In this document: piece after piece, positions 23,892 through 32,849 of the stretch
How the letters are laid out: each line of letters begins with the position of its first letter
Position numbering within the stretch: the stretch's first letter is position 1
Source of the DNA: Lichenicola sp965198575
GTDB taxonomy: Bacteria > Pseudomonadota > Alphaproteobacteria > Acetobacterales > Acetobacteraceae
NCBI RefSeq assembly: GCF_965198575.1
Contig: NZ_OZ240671.1
Span: 620,001-684,000, forward strand
Length of the DNA stretch: 64,000 nt
Direction: 5' to 3'
Notes under the pieces: model-generated
Told to the model about the DNA's origin: nothing
The model's input: only the letters and a program-made list of their open reading frames with translations
The model's database searches: none
Program-made: the position numbers and the translations under genes

Positions 23892-26132
23892 TCAGCCGCG
23901 TCGCTTGCCGCGTCGTTTCGCGGGATCGTAGCCACCGCCGCCAGGTCCGAGCGGCTCCGGCGTGCGTGACTTGGCGGTGCGGCCACTACGCGAGGCCGGC
24001 GAGGGCGGCGGCGGCTCCAGCCCGAGATCGAGCGCTTCCAGGCGTTTCAGCTCGTCGCGCAGCCGGGCAGCGGTCTCGAACTCCAGATCCGCGGCCGCAG
24101 CACGCATGCGCTTCTCGATGTCCGCGATCGCCGCCTTCAGGTCCTTGCCGACCATGTCGGTGATGCCGGCATCCTTGACCGGCGACACCGTCACGTAATC
24201 CTGCTCGAACACCGAGCTGATCGCCTCGCCGATATGCGTGCGCACCGATTGCGGGGTGATGCCGTGCTCGGTGTTCCAGGTCGATTGCCGGGTGCGCCGG
24301 CGGTCGGTTTCCTCGATGGCGAATTTCAGGCTGTCGGTCATGCGATCGGCATAGAGCAGCACACGACCATCGACGTTTCGTGCCGCGCGGCCGATGGTCT
24401 GGATCAGCGAGGTGCGGCTGCGCAGGAAGCCTTCCTTGTCGGCGTCCAGGATCGCCACCAGCTGGCATTCCGGAATATCCAGGCCCTCGCGCAGCAGGTT
24501 GATGCCGATCAGCACGTCGAACGCGCCCAGCCGCAGATCGCGAATGATCTCGATCCGCTCTAGCGTGTCGACGTCGGAGTGCAGGTAGCGCACCTTGATG
24601 CCGGACTCGGTCATGTATTCGGTGAGGTCCTCCGCCATGCGCTTGGTCAGCGTCGTGACCAGGATGCGGCCGCCCTTGCCGATCACCAGCCGGCACTCGG
24701 CCAGCAGGTCGTCGACCTGACGCTCCACCGGGCGGATCTCGGTCACCGGATCGATCAGCCCGGTCGGCCGGATCACCTGCTCGGCGAACACGCCCTGCAC
24801 GCGATCGAGCTCCCACGGCCCCGGCGTCGCGCTGACATGGATGGTCTGCGGCCGGAACCGCTCCCACTCCTCGAATCGCAACGGACGATTGTCCAGGCAG
24901 GAAGGAAGCCGGAAGCCGAACTCGGAGAGGATGGATTTGCGCGCGTTGTCGCCGCGCTCCATGCCGCCGATCTGCGGCACCGTGACGTGACTCTCGTCGA
25001 CGATCAGCAGCGCGTCCTCGGGGAGATACTCGAACAAGGTCGGCGGCGGATCACCGGGCGCACGGCCGGACAAATAGCGCGAGTAGTTCTCGATCCCCTT
25101 GCAGGCACCCGTGGTCTCGATCATTTCCAGATCGAACGTCGTGCGCTGCTGCAGTCGTTCGGCTTCCAGCAGCTTGCCGTTGGCGGTGAACTCGTCGAGC
25201 CGGAGTTTCAGCTCCTGCTTGATCGAGATCGTCGCCTGGTTCAGCGTCGGACGCGGCGTGACGTAGTGGCTGTTGGCATAGACATGCACCTCCTCGAGAT
25301 CGGCGGTCTTTTCGCCGGTCAGCGGGTCGAACTCGATGATGCTGTCGATCTCGTCGCCGAACAGGCTGATGCGCCAGGCGCGGTCCTCGTTCTGCACCGG
25401 GAACACGTCGACCGTCTCGCCGCGCACCCGGAATGTGCCTCGCGCGAACGCGGCGTCGTTGCGCCGGTATTGCTGCTCGACCAGCGCCTTCACCAGCACG
25501 TCCCGGGCGATCGCACCGCCGCGCTGCATCTTCACCACCATGCGCGAGTAGGTCTCGACCGAGCCGATACCGTAGATGCACGACACCGACGCTACGATGA
25601 TGACGTCGTTGCGTTCCAGCAACGCCTGCGTCGCCGCATGACGCATGCGGTCGATCTGTTCGTTGATGGCGCTGTCTTTTTCGATATAGGTGTCGGAGCG
25701 TGGGACGTACGCTTCCGGCTGGTAGTAGTCGTAGTAGCTGACGAAATACTCGACTGCGTTGTCCGGAAAGAACTGCTTCATCTCCCCGTACAGCTGTGCC
25801 GCCAGGGTCTTGTTCGGCGCCAGGATCAGCGTCGGCTTCTGCACCGCCTCGATCACCTTGGCCATGGTGAAGGTCTTGCCCGAGCCGGTGACGCCCAGCA
25901 GGACCTGGTCGCGCTCGCCACCCATGACGCCCGCCACCAGCTCCGCAATCGCCGTCGGCTGGTCACCTGCCGGTTCGTATGGCGACACCACCTTCATCTG
26001 CCGGAGCTTCGGCTTGGCCGCCTGGCGATCCGGCACGAAGGCGTCGGCACCCTCCACCGCCGGTCGGGCGGCCCGTTGCGGCTTGGCGCGTCCAGACTTC
26101 GGGCGATCGGTCTTCTGCAGCGTCACTGACAT
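23892..26132 (-). CDS. uvrB: Excinuclease ABC subunit B
   Basis: The damage-verifying helicase of nucleotide excision repair, working with UvrA and UvrC. The start giving MSVTLQKTDRP (746 aa) is preferred over frames extending 43 codons upstream. Walker A is LLGVTGSGKTFTMAKVI, then the beta-hairpin YYDYYQPEAYVPRSDTYIEKD, the Walker B helicase motif LLIVDESHVTVPQ, and motifs V/VI GLDIPECQLVAILDADKEGF and QTIGRAARN. The C-terminal UVR domain (KAAIADIEKRMRAAAADLEFETAARLRDEL) is followed by a basic tail. It is divergent from the marR gene. Confidence 0.98.
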   Translation of the reverse strand: MSVTLQKTDRPKSGRAKPQRAARPAVEGADAFVPDRQAAKPKLRQMKVVSPYEPAGDQPTAIAELVAGVMGGERDQVLLGVTGSGKTFTMAKVIEAVQKPTLILAPNKTLAAQLYGEMKQFFPDNAVEYFVSYYDYYQPEAYVPRSDTYIEKDSAINEQIDRMRHAATQALLERNDVIIVASVSCIYGIGSVETYSRMVVKMQRGGAIARDVLVKALVEQQYRRNDAAFARGTFRVRGETVDVFPVQNEDRAWRISLFGDEIDSIIEFDPLTGEKTADLEEVHVYANSHYVTPRPTLNQATISIKQELKLRLDEFTANGKLLEAERLQQRTTFDLEMIETTGACKGIENYSRYLSGRAPGDPPPTLFEYLPEDALLIVDESHVTVPQIGGMERGDNARKSILSEFGFRLPSCLDNRPLRFEEWERFRPQTIHVSATPGPWELDRVQGVFAEQVIRPTGLIDPVTEIRPVERQVDDLLAECRLVIGKGGRILVTTLTKRMAEDLTEYMTESGIKVRYLHSDVDTLERIEIIRDLRLGAFDVLIGINLLREGLDIPECQLVAILDADKEGFLRSRTSLIQTIGRAARNVDGRVLLYADRMTDSLKFAIEETDRRRTRQSTWNTEHGITPQSVRTHIGEAISSVFEQDYVTVSPVKDAGITDMVGKDLKAAIADIEKRMRAAAADLEFETAARLRDELKRLEALDLGLEPPPPSPASRSGRTAKSRTPEPLGPGGGGYDPAKRRGKRRG

Positions 26133-26238
26133 GGCGATCAAAATGGCGATGCCGGGCGGAAGCGGCAAGCTGAGGCAGGCAACCGATTTATGAAGGAAGC
26201 CTTTGTAGTTTTCCTTCTCAACCGCTAGCATCCGATGC

Positions 26239-26703
26239 ATGGATGCGCCTCCCGACACCACCCGCGACGACCCTGGCGCCCGACAGGCCCTCGTTCTGGC
26301 CTCCGACCTTCGCGTGCTGCTCGGCCGGTTGCGACGCGGCCTGCGCGATCAGTCGGCGCCGCACGACCTCACCTGGGCGCAGAAATCGGTGCTGGTCCGG
26401 CTCGAGCGCGACGGCCCGGCAACGGTGACCACCCTCGCCCGTGCCGAAGGGATGCGCCCGCAATCGCTCGGCGCCACGGTGGCCACCCTGCTGGCATCGG
26501 GCCTGATCGAAGGCTCACCCGACCCGGCTGATGGCCGCCGGACCATTCTGTCCCTGACTCCCGCCTGCCGGGACTGGATCAGCGCCGGCCGGGCGGCGCG
26601 CGAGGACTGGCTGTTCCGCGCCATCCGCAGCAGGCTGGACGACACCGAGCAGCACCAGCTGGTGGCCGCATTGGCCCTGCTGCGGCGCCTGGTCGAGCCC
26701 TGA
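26239..26703 (+). CDS. MarR-family transcriptional regulator
   Basis: 154 residues forming a winged helix: LTWAQKSVLVRLERDGPATVTTLARAEGMRPQSLGATVATLLASGLIEGSPDPADGRRTILSLTP is the typical recognition helix and wing, about 43-110. The last codon overlaps the ATG of the following MFS gene by one base, so the two are translated together. Such MarR-exporter pairs usually have the regulator repress the exporter until a ligand binds. No clear palindrome was picked out in the short gap upstream. Confidence 0.9.
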   Translation: MDAPPDTTRDDPGARQALVLASDLRVLLGRLRRGLRDQSAPHDLTWAQKSVLVRLERDGPATVTTLARAEGMRPQSLGATVATLLASGLIEGSPDPADGRRTILSLTPACRDWISAGRAAREDWLFRAIRSRLDDTEQHQLVAALALLRRLVEP

Positions 26704-28046
26704 TGCCCGGCCTCGCCACCCCGGAACTCGCCCCCTCCACCGGCACGGGCACGTTCCGCTCGCTGCGCGGCTACAACTACCGGGTGTGGGCGGCGGGCGG
26801 GATCGTATCCAACGTCGGCACCTGGATGCAGCGCACCGCCCAGGACTGGATCGTGCTGACCCAGCTGACGCATCACAGCGCCACCGCGGTCGGCGTCGTG
26901 ATGGCGCTGCAGTTCGGACCGCAGCTGCTGCTGCTCCCCTTCACCGGCTATGCCGCCGACCACCTGAACCGTCGCCGGCTGCTGATCGCCACCCAGACGG
27001 CGATGGCGCTGCTGGCGCTGTGCCTCGGACTGCTCACCGTCACCGGGCTGGTCCGGCTGTGGCAGGTCGACGTCTTCGCCTTCCTGTTCGGCTGCACGGC
27101 CGCGTTCGATGCGCCGGCACGGCAGACCTTCGTCTCCGAGCTGGTCGGCGAGACCGACCTGCCGAACGCGGTGGCGCTGAACTCCACCTCGTTCAACATC
27201 GCCCGGATGATCGGCCCCTCGGTCGCCGGCCTGCTGATCGCGACGATCGGCGTCGGCTGGGTGTTCCTGATCAATGCGGGCTCCTACCTTGCGGTGCTCG
27301 GCTCGCTGGCGCTGCTCCGGGGAAGCGCGCTGCATCACGGACGCCGGGCGACACGCGCGCGGGGCGGCTTCTCCGAAGGTTTTCGCACCATTGCCGGCCG
27401 CCCGGACCTGCAGGCGGTGCTGCTGATGCTGTTCCTGGTCGGCACCTTCGGGCTGAATTTCCCGATCTTCATCTCGACCATGTCGGTCAGGATCTTCCAT
27501 GGTGGCGCCCGCAGTTACGGGCTGCTGGCATCCACGATGGCGATCGGATCGGTGGCCGGCGCGCTGCTATCCGCCAGGCGAACCACGCCGCGACCAGACT
27601 TCCTGATCGGCGGCACCGCATTGTTCGGGTGCGGCTTCATCATGGCCGCGTGCATGCCGAACGCCCGCCTGTTCGGGCTGGCCCTGGTGGTGATCGGGAT
27701 CGCCGCGCAGACCGTCACCACCACCGCAATCAGCCTGGTGCAGCTCTCGACCGACCCCGCCATGCGTGGCCGCGTGATGGCGATCGTGCTCGCTGTATCA
27801 CTCGGCGGCACACCGCTCGGAGCACCCCTGGTCGGCTGGGTCGCCGACGTGCTCGGTCCCCGCCAGGCGCTCGGCATCGGCGCCGCCTCCGGGATCGGCG
27901 CAGCGCTTGTCGGCGTGCTGTATCTCGTGCGCCATCGCGGGTTGCGGCTGCACCGCCCCGACGGCTGGCCGCGCCTGACGCTGAGCCCTGCCGCCGAAGT
28001 GCCGCCGGCCGGCACCCTGAACTCGGCCGGGGCCCGTCGTCTCTAG
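26703..28046 (+). CDS. MFS exporter, EntS/DHA3-like
   Basis: 447 residues with 12 membrane helices. The start LRGYNYRVWAAGGIVSNVGTWMQRTAQDWIVL, the loop YAADHLNRRRLLIATQ, and FDAPARQTFVSELVGETDLPNAVALNSTSFNIARMIGPSVAGLLI are signatures of the enterobactin-exporter-like (MFS_3) group. It is probably a proton-coupled exporter of a siderophore-like or toxic compound, controlled by the MarR protein with which it overlaps. Its stop codon shares a CTAG with the stop of the convergent ligase gene. Confidence 0.9.
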   Translation: MPGLATPELAPSTGTGTFRSLRGYNYRVWAAGGIVSNVGTWMQRTAQDWIVLTQLTHHSATAVGVVMALQFGPQLLLLPFTGYAADHLNRRRLLIATQTAMALLALCLGLLTVTGLVRLWQVDVFAFLFGCTAAFDAPARQTFVSELVGETDLPNAVALNSTSFNIARMIGPSVAGLLIATIGVGWVFLINAGSYLAVLGSLALLRGSALHHGRRATRARGGFSEGFRTIAGRPDLQAVLLMLFLVGTFGLNFPIFISTMSVRIFHGGARSYGLLASTMAIGSVAGALLSARRTTPRPDFLIGGTALFGCGFIMAACMPNARLFGLALVVIGIAAQTVTTTAISLVQLSTDPAMRGRVMAIVLAVSLGGTPLGAPLVGWVADVLGPRQALGIGAASGIGAALVGVLYLVRHRGLRLHRPDGWPRLTLSPAAEVPPAGTLNSAGARRL

Positions 28047-29302
28047 GGGAGCAACCCGCCGGGCTCATCGACCACCCAGTCGGAGAGCTTGCCCAGCAGG
28101 TTCCGCGGCAGCGCCGTCCCGAAACTGTAGGCGCCAGGGCGTTCCCCGGGCGCAAGCCTGGTCGCTGCGAACTGCCGGAGCTCGGCCCGCAACCCGGCCA
28201 CCTCGCCGCCCGCTTGCCTCGGCACGACGAACGCCTTGAGCCGCGCCCCCTCCTCCGGCCGCATCAGCCGGACCGCGATCTCCGACACCGCCGGATGCTC
28301 CAGGAGGGCCAACCGCACCGCCGCCGGATCGACGTTCACGCCGCCCACCTGCACCATCCCGTCATGCCGCCCGAGCACCCGGAAGCCGTCCTGGCTTTCC
28401 CAGGCAAGCCGGTCCGGCGGCTCGACAGGCTGCCCGGCCCACGACAGGCCGTCTGCGTCGCGCTGCCAGCCCGGCAGCAGGACATACGGCGCGCCCGGTG
28501 CATCCCGCCAGCCGATCCCGCCGGTCTCGGAGGCGCCGTAGATCTGCAGCAGCCGTGCGAGCCCGGCCTCGCGCAGGGCTTCGGCAAGCGCCTCCGGACA
28601 CGGCGCCGAGGAGGTGATGCCGACGACATCCTCCGGGAAGCCACCCGCGGCGCCGCGCAGCGACTGCGTCCAGAACGCCGGATGGCCCAGCACCAGGTCG
28701 CCAGGCCGCAGCAGACCGGCCAGTTCGGATGGGGCGTGCCCGCGGAGTTCCACGACCGGTAGCAGGGCGCCGCCGGCACGCCCCAGCTGCGATGGCAGCA
28801 GCACCGAATGGATGAAGCCGTAGATGTGGTGAGCCGGGATCGCCGACAGCACGCGGCGCCTGCCCGATCCAATCAGCATCGCCAGCGCGGACGCCTCCGC
28901 ATCCAGTCGTGCCAGCCGATGGGTGATGGATCGCCTGGCGCCGGTGGTTCCGGACGACCTGAAGGTGATGCTCGTGGGCGGCGGGCGCGTGGCGTCGCGG
29001 GCGGCGTCGCACCAGGCGCCGAAAGAGGCCGCCGACATCAGGCCGGGCCCGAGGCTGCAACCGGGGATCAGCTCGGCAGCCGCCGCCGCGAGCGCCATCC
29101 GGTCGAGGCTGTCGATCGCCAGGCCGGCCGACCGGGCCATGTCGGTGTCGTCCGTCCAGAGCCAGGGTGGCGCGGTATCGGGATCGCCAAGCCGCAGGCG
29201 GCACAGCTCGCCATGCAGCTGGTCCGCCATCACCCGGACCAGCGTCGCGCGATCGGCCCCCCACCAATTGTCTTGCGCATCCGCTGCAACCGGCGCCGTC
29301 AT
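28043..29302 (-). CDS. pcl: AMP-forming ligase, p-coumarate:CoA ligase of the PYP type
   Basis: A 419-residue adenylate-forming enzyme, shorter than plant 4-coumarate ligases and about the size of the family that activates p-coumarate for photoactive yellow protein. The start follows a GGAGG seven bases upstream. Motifs are the P-loop ITFRSSGTTGARRS, the adenine motif LQIYGASETGGIGWRD, the hinge LGRHDGMVQVGG and the C-terminal catalytic Lys in NLLGKLSD. It is divergent from the PYP gene, which is what makes this reading likely: CoA-activated p-coumarate would be loaded on the PYP cysteine. The N-terminal 100 residues include GLAIDSLDRM, which resembles a carrier-protein phosphopantetheine site. 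No tyrosine ammonia lyase gene is in the window. Confidence 0.8.
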   Translation of the reverse strand: MTAPVAADAQDNWWGADRATLVRVMADQLHGELCRLRLGDPDTAPPWLWTDDTDMARSAGLAIDSLDRMALAAAAAELIPGCSLGPGLMSAASFGAWCDAARDATRPPPTSITFRSSGTTGARRSITHRLARLDAEASALAMLIGSGRRRVLSAIPAHHIYGFIHSVLLPSQLGRAGGALLPVVELRGHAPSELAGLLRPGDLVLGHPAFWTQSLRGAAGGFPEDVVGITSSAPCPEALAEALREAGLARLLQIYGASETGGIGWRDAPGAPYVLLPGWQRDADGLSWAGQPVEPPDRLAWESQDGFRVLGRHDGMVQVGGVNVDPAAVRLALLEHPAVSEIAVRLMRPEEGARLKAFVVPRQAGGEVAGLRAELRQFAATRLAPGERPGAYSFGTALPRNLLGKLSDWVVDEPGGLLP

Positions 29303-29361
29303 CGCATGACCTCCGCCGACCATCCCGGCATGACGCGGGTTTGATGCCAGCCCGTTTCCAG

Positions 29362-29390
29362 TTGTGCGTTAATCTGCAATTAAATTATAG
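29362..29390 (+). promoter_or_regulatory. Possible sigma-70 promoter of the PYP gene
   Basis: TTGTGC, a 17-base spacer and TTATAG lie in a conspicuously AT-rich part of the divergent gap between the ligase and PYP genes, about 55 bases before the PYP start. Both boxes are imperfect. Confidence 0.35.
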
Positions 29391-29444
29391 GTCGTAACGT
29401 CAATCTCTGAGGACGAGGGTCGAGTCGAGTGATGTTGCACTAGA

Positions 29445-29825
29445 ATGGACATGTTCAGCGCCCCGCCGCGTTTCGATGATGATGGCCTGCTGGCTAGCCT
29501 GTGCGCCATGTCCGAAGAGGAACTGGACGGCCTCGACTTCGGCATACTGGGTCTCAACCACGAGAGCATCGTCACCGTCTATAATCGACACGAGGAACGC
29601 AGCTCCGGCCTCTCCAGGGCACGGGTGATCGGCCGCCACTGTTTCCACGACGTAGCGCCCTGCATGAACAATTTCATGGTCGCCGAGCGCGTCGAGCATG
29701 AGCGGCCGCTCGACTGCATCATCCCGTACGTCCTCACATTCCGGATGCGGCCGACCAGCGTGCGGCTTCGGATGCTCTGCAGCGCAGAAATGGCGCTACG
29801 CTGGATCCTTGTCGCACGTGTCTGA
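29445..29825 (+). CDS. pyp: Photoactive yellow protein
   Basis: A 126-residue PAS-fold blue-light sensor (Halorhodospira PYP has 125). Aligned to that protein, the chromophore-anchoring Cys69 is Cys73 in the diagnostic HDVAPC. Tyr42 and Glu46, which hold the p-coumarate phenolate, are Tyr46 and Glu50, and Met100 is Met101 in FRMRPTSV. LDGLDFGILGL, VIGRHCFHDVAPC and the last strand ILVARV match the family. Thr50 is Ser and Arg52 is Leu, which should shift absorption or recovery speed, and the loop after the Cys is about four residues shorter. The cytoplasmic protein would photocycle when loaded with p-coumarate. Its stop codon lies inside the start of the GGDEF-EAL gene. Confidence 0.92.
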   Translation: MDMFSAPPRFDDDGLLASLCAMSEEELDGLDFGILGLNHESIVTVYNRHEERSSGLSRARVIGRHCFHDVAPCMNNFMVAERVEHERPLDCIIPYVLTFRMRPTSVRLRMLCSAEMALRWILVARV

Positions 29826-32052
29826 CTCGGACGAAGCGGCGAGCCTGCAGCTCGAGCATGAGCTGCTGCTGCAGTTTATGTATGTCTGCCCGCACGGGCT
29901 GGCCGAATTCACCCTCGACGGCAGGATCCTGCTCGCCAATCCGGCCTTTGCCTGCCTGTTGATGCCGTTGCAGGCGAGTGGGCTCCCGCTCGACAACCTG
30001 ATCCGCCTCCTCGAGCCCTACCTGCCCGAGTTGCGGAACCTGCTGCAGGTCCCCAGCGACCGCAGCATGATCTGCGACGGCCTGCGCCTGCATCTGGGTC
30101 CGGCCGCCCTCGGCGAGGAACCGCGCGTGCTGTCGCTCACCGTGGTCCGCATGGATGAGCAGCGACACATGGCGGTGCTGTCGGACGCAACCCTCCAGGC
30201 GGCCCAGGAACGCCGCCTCAAGGAGAACGAGGCGTGGTTCATGGCGCTCGTCCAGGGCGCCGACGACTATGCGATCCTCACGATCGACCAGGACGGCCGG
30301 ATCTGCGAATGGAACATGTCCGGAGTGAGGCTGTTCGGTTATCCCGCCCCGGAGGTGATGCAGAAGCCCGCCAGCGGCATCGTCACGGTCGGCGAGAGCG
30401 ACGAGGCGGCGTTCAAGCGGCGGCTGCAGATCGCGGATCGCGACGGCTGGCATCTCGACGAAGGCTGGCGGAGAAGTGCCGACGGGCGTCGTTTCTGGGC
30501 GACGTGCATGATCTCGCCGATCGGCGTCGACGAACATAATCCGGCGCGCGCGCGCTACCTGATGATCGTCCGTGACATCACCGCACGGCGCCACTCGGCA
30601 GAGGATCTCCGCCGCGCCCTGACCACCGACTTCCTCACCGGCGTGTTGAACCGGCGCTCGTTCTTCGAACTCGCCGAGCAGGAGCTGGCCCGCATGGGCC
30701 AGGCCAGCAGCCAGTGCTGCATCGCGATGGTGGATGCGGATCATTTCAAGGCGGTCAACGACACCTACGGCCACCATGTCGGTGACAAGGCCCTCAAGGC
30801 GATCGCCCAGGTGCTCCTGATGGAGGTCCGGGAGGGCGACCTGGTGGGGCGGATCGGCGGTGAGGAATTCGCCGTGATGATGCTCGACCTGACCGTCGAG
30901 CGCGCCGAGACGATCCTGCAGACGATTTGCGCCTGCGTCGCCGCCCTGCAGCTCGACCATGAGGGCGAACACGTCCATCTGACTGTCAGCATCGGTGTCT
31001 CCGGCAAGAACACGCTCAGCCTGAAGCAGCTGCTCGCCGATGCGGACACCGCACTCTATATCGCCAAGCTGTCGGGGCGGGACCGCGTCTGCAGATCCGA
31101 CAGCTTGCGCCCACAACTCGCGCTGCCGGATCCTGTCGCCGGGGCGGTGACGGCAGACGGGATGCCGAGACGGGACCGGCGGTCGACCAGGGAGGCGATC
31201 GACGCAGCCGGGTTCCGGACGCCTCGCCGCTCGGTGGCCCTCTCGAGGACAGATGCGGCGCGATACCAGTCGCCCGAGGGCGACGAGCCTGCAATCGTGC
31301 CCTCGCGGTCACCGGCTCTGGCGAGCAACCACGACGTCCTGTTCACGATGGCGTTCCAGCCCATCGTCGATCTGCAGGAGGGCCGCATCGATGCCTACGA
31401 GGCGCTGGTGCGCGGGCCGGACGGCCAGGATGCCGCCCACATCCTGGGCCAGGTCGCGCCGGACCGGCTCTACGTGTTCGACCAGGCCTGCCGCGTCCGG
31501 GCCATCGAGCTGGCGGCCCGGCTCGGACTTGACCGTCGGCTCAACATCAACCTGTTGCCGAACGCCATCCATGACCCGGTCTCCTGCATGCGCGAGACGC
31601 TCAACACCGCTGCCCATACCGGTTTCCAGCCGCGCCAGCTGACCTTCGAGCTCGTGGAGACCGAGAACGTCGTCAACATGCCGCGGCTGGTGGAGGTGAT
31701 CCACGAGTACCGCAGGCTCGGCTTCAAGGTGGCCCTGGACGATTTCGGCACCGGCTATTCCGGCCTGTCGCGCCTGGCCGAGATGCGTCCCGACATCATC
31801 AAGATCGACCGTGCCCTGGTGCAGGATTGCGATTTCAGCCAGGCCCGCCTGGCCATCATCGCCGGCATGATCTCGCTGTGCGAGGCCATCGGCACGACCG
31901 TCATCCTGGAAGGTGTCGAACGCGCCGGCGAGGTCGTGGCGCTCCAGTCGGTCGGTGCGCGGTTCATGCAGGGCTTCTACTTCGCGCGGCCACTGCTCGA
32001 GACCATCTGCGGCGACGCGGCGATCTTTGCAGGGCCGGCCGGCCCGTCCTAG
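29818..32052 (+). CDS. PAS-PAS-GGDEF-EAL cyclic-di-GMP enzyme
   Basis: 744 residues from a GTG overlapping the PYP stop by 8 bases. Two PAS-like domains (about 10-135 and 138-260) precede a diguanylate cyclase domain with GGEEF at 347-351 and the RxxD product-inhibition site at 338-341. After a linker of about 70 residues comes an EAL phosphodiesterase domain with EAL at 528-530, NIN, DDFGTGYSGL at 641, KID and the final LEGVE and QGFYF. All metal and catalytic residues of both activities are there, so it may make or break c-di-GMP depending on signal. There is no membrane helix. The overlap with pyp implies coupled translation and a light-driven partner. Confidence 0.93.
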   Translation: MSDSDEAASLQLEHELLLQFMYVCPHGLAEFTLDGRILLANPAFACLLMPLQASGLPLDNLIRLLEPYLPELRNLLQVPSDRSMICDGLRLHLGPAALGEEPRVLSLTVVRMDEQRHMAVLSDATLQAAQERRLKENEAWFMALVQGADDYAILTIDQDGRICEWNMSGVRLFGYPAPEVMQKPASGIVTVGESDEAAFKRRLQIADRDGWHLDEGWRRSADGRRFWATCMISPIGVDEHNPARARYLMIVRDITARRHSAEDLRRALTTDFLTGVLNRRSFFELAEQELARMGQASSQCCIAMVDADHFKAVNDTYGHHVGDKALKAIAQVLLMEVREGDLVGRIGGEEFAVMMLDLTVERAETILQTICACVAALQLDHEGEHVHLTVSIGVSGKNTLSLKQLLADADTALYIAKLSGRDRVCRSDSLRPQLALPDPVAGAVTADGMPRRDRRSTREAIDAAGFRTPRRSVALSRTDAARYQSPEGDEPAIVPSRSPALASNHDVLFTMAFQPIVDLQEGRIDAYEALVRGPDGQDAAHILGQVAPDRLYVFDQACRVRAIELAARLGLDRRLNINLLPNAIHDPVSCMRETLNTAAHTGFQPRQLTFELVETENVVNMPRLVEVIHEYRRLGFKVALDDFGTGYSGLSRLAEMRPDIIKIDRALVQDCDFSQARLAIIAGMISLCEAIGTTVILEGVERAGEVVALQSVGARFMQGFYFARPLLETICGDAAIFAGPAGPS

Positions 32053-32073
32053 CACCGTCGATCGGATGATGCG

Positions 32074-32847
32074 CTAGCCGCCCGCATCCAGGCTGCCGAC
32101 CGGCCGGCTGACACGCGGCTCCCTGCTGCCGGCCCATGTCAGGCGCCACAAACCGCCCTGGCGAAGGTTCTGCACCAGGCTCGGCCGGAACGCGGCGAGA
32201 CAGGTCCCTCCCGGATGACGCACCGACGGATAGATCAGCCCGTTGCTGCCCTGCGCCCGCAACCGTCGCGCCACCGCCTGGCCGGCCGGATAGGCGAGCG
32301 CCATGTCGGGCCCGAGGCACGGTGCGAACGCCGGCGACGCGGCCAGCGCCGGATTGGTGAGATCATGGAATGGGCCGATGAAGTCCGCGATCATCTCGGC
32401 ATAGTCGGTGACGTTGTCGTAGCGGCCGATCGCGTCCAGCTCGCGGGTCAGGTGATAGGCCACCTCTCCGAGCGAGGTCTCGACGTCGAAGCCGCAATAC
32501 CAGGCGCCGCGCATGGTGTCGTTGAAGCGGTTGCCGCCCGGGCGGACATGGGTGAAGGCTGCATTGACGAAGCTGTCGTTGGGACGGCCGAACACCAGCT
32601 CGCGCGGATCGAGCTCGGGCAGCCCGGTGCCGGACGCCTGGAGCCGGCTGTTGGTGACCCCCTCCAGCACCGCGAGATCGTGCAGCGCCTGCTCGTTCGC
32701 GGCCAGCGGCGCCAGCACCGGCGGCTTCAGCCGGCCGCTCGGGATCAGCCGGATGGTGTCATGGCAGGTGATGCTGGTGATCGGCGGCAGCCCGGCATCC
32801 GTGCCTGACCCCACCCGGGCAGCGCCGGGCGCCGCAGCCATGTCCAT
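32074..32847 (-). CDS. RES-domain toxin (NAD+-degrading type)
   Basis: 257 residues starting at MDMAAAPGAARV, two bases after the antitoxin stop. The RES domain is visible from about 85: GGNRFNDTMRGAWYCGFDVETSLGEVAYH holds the Arg and Glu, and GLIYPSVRHPGGTCLAAFRP the conserved Ser. RES toxins deplete NAD+ by phosphorolysis when the antitoxin is lost. The length is at the upper end of the family because of a 60-residue N-terminal segment. Gene order (antitoxin first) and spacing fit the type II RES-Xre systems. Confidence 0.88.
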   Translation of the reverse strand: MDMAAAPGAARVGSGTDAGLPPITSITCHDTIRLIPSGRLKPPVLAPLAANEQALHDLAVLEGVTNSRLQASGTGLPELDPRELVFGRPNDSFVNAAFTHVRPGGNRFNDTMRGAWYCGFDVETSLGEVAYHLTRELDAIGRYDNVTDYAEMIADFIGPFHDLTNPALAASPAFAPCLGPDMALAYPAGQAVARRLRAQGSNGLIYPSVRHPGGTCLAAFRPSLVQNLRQGGLWRLTWAGSREPRVSRPVGSLDAGG

Positions 32848-32849
32848 CG

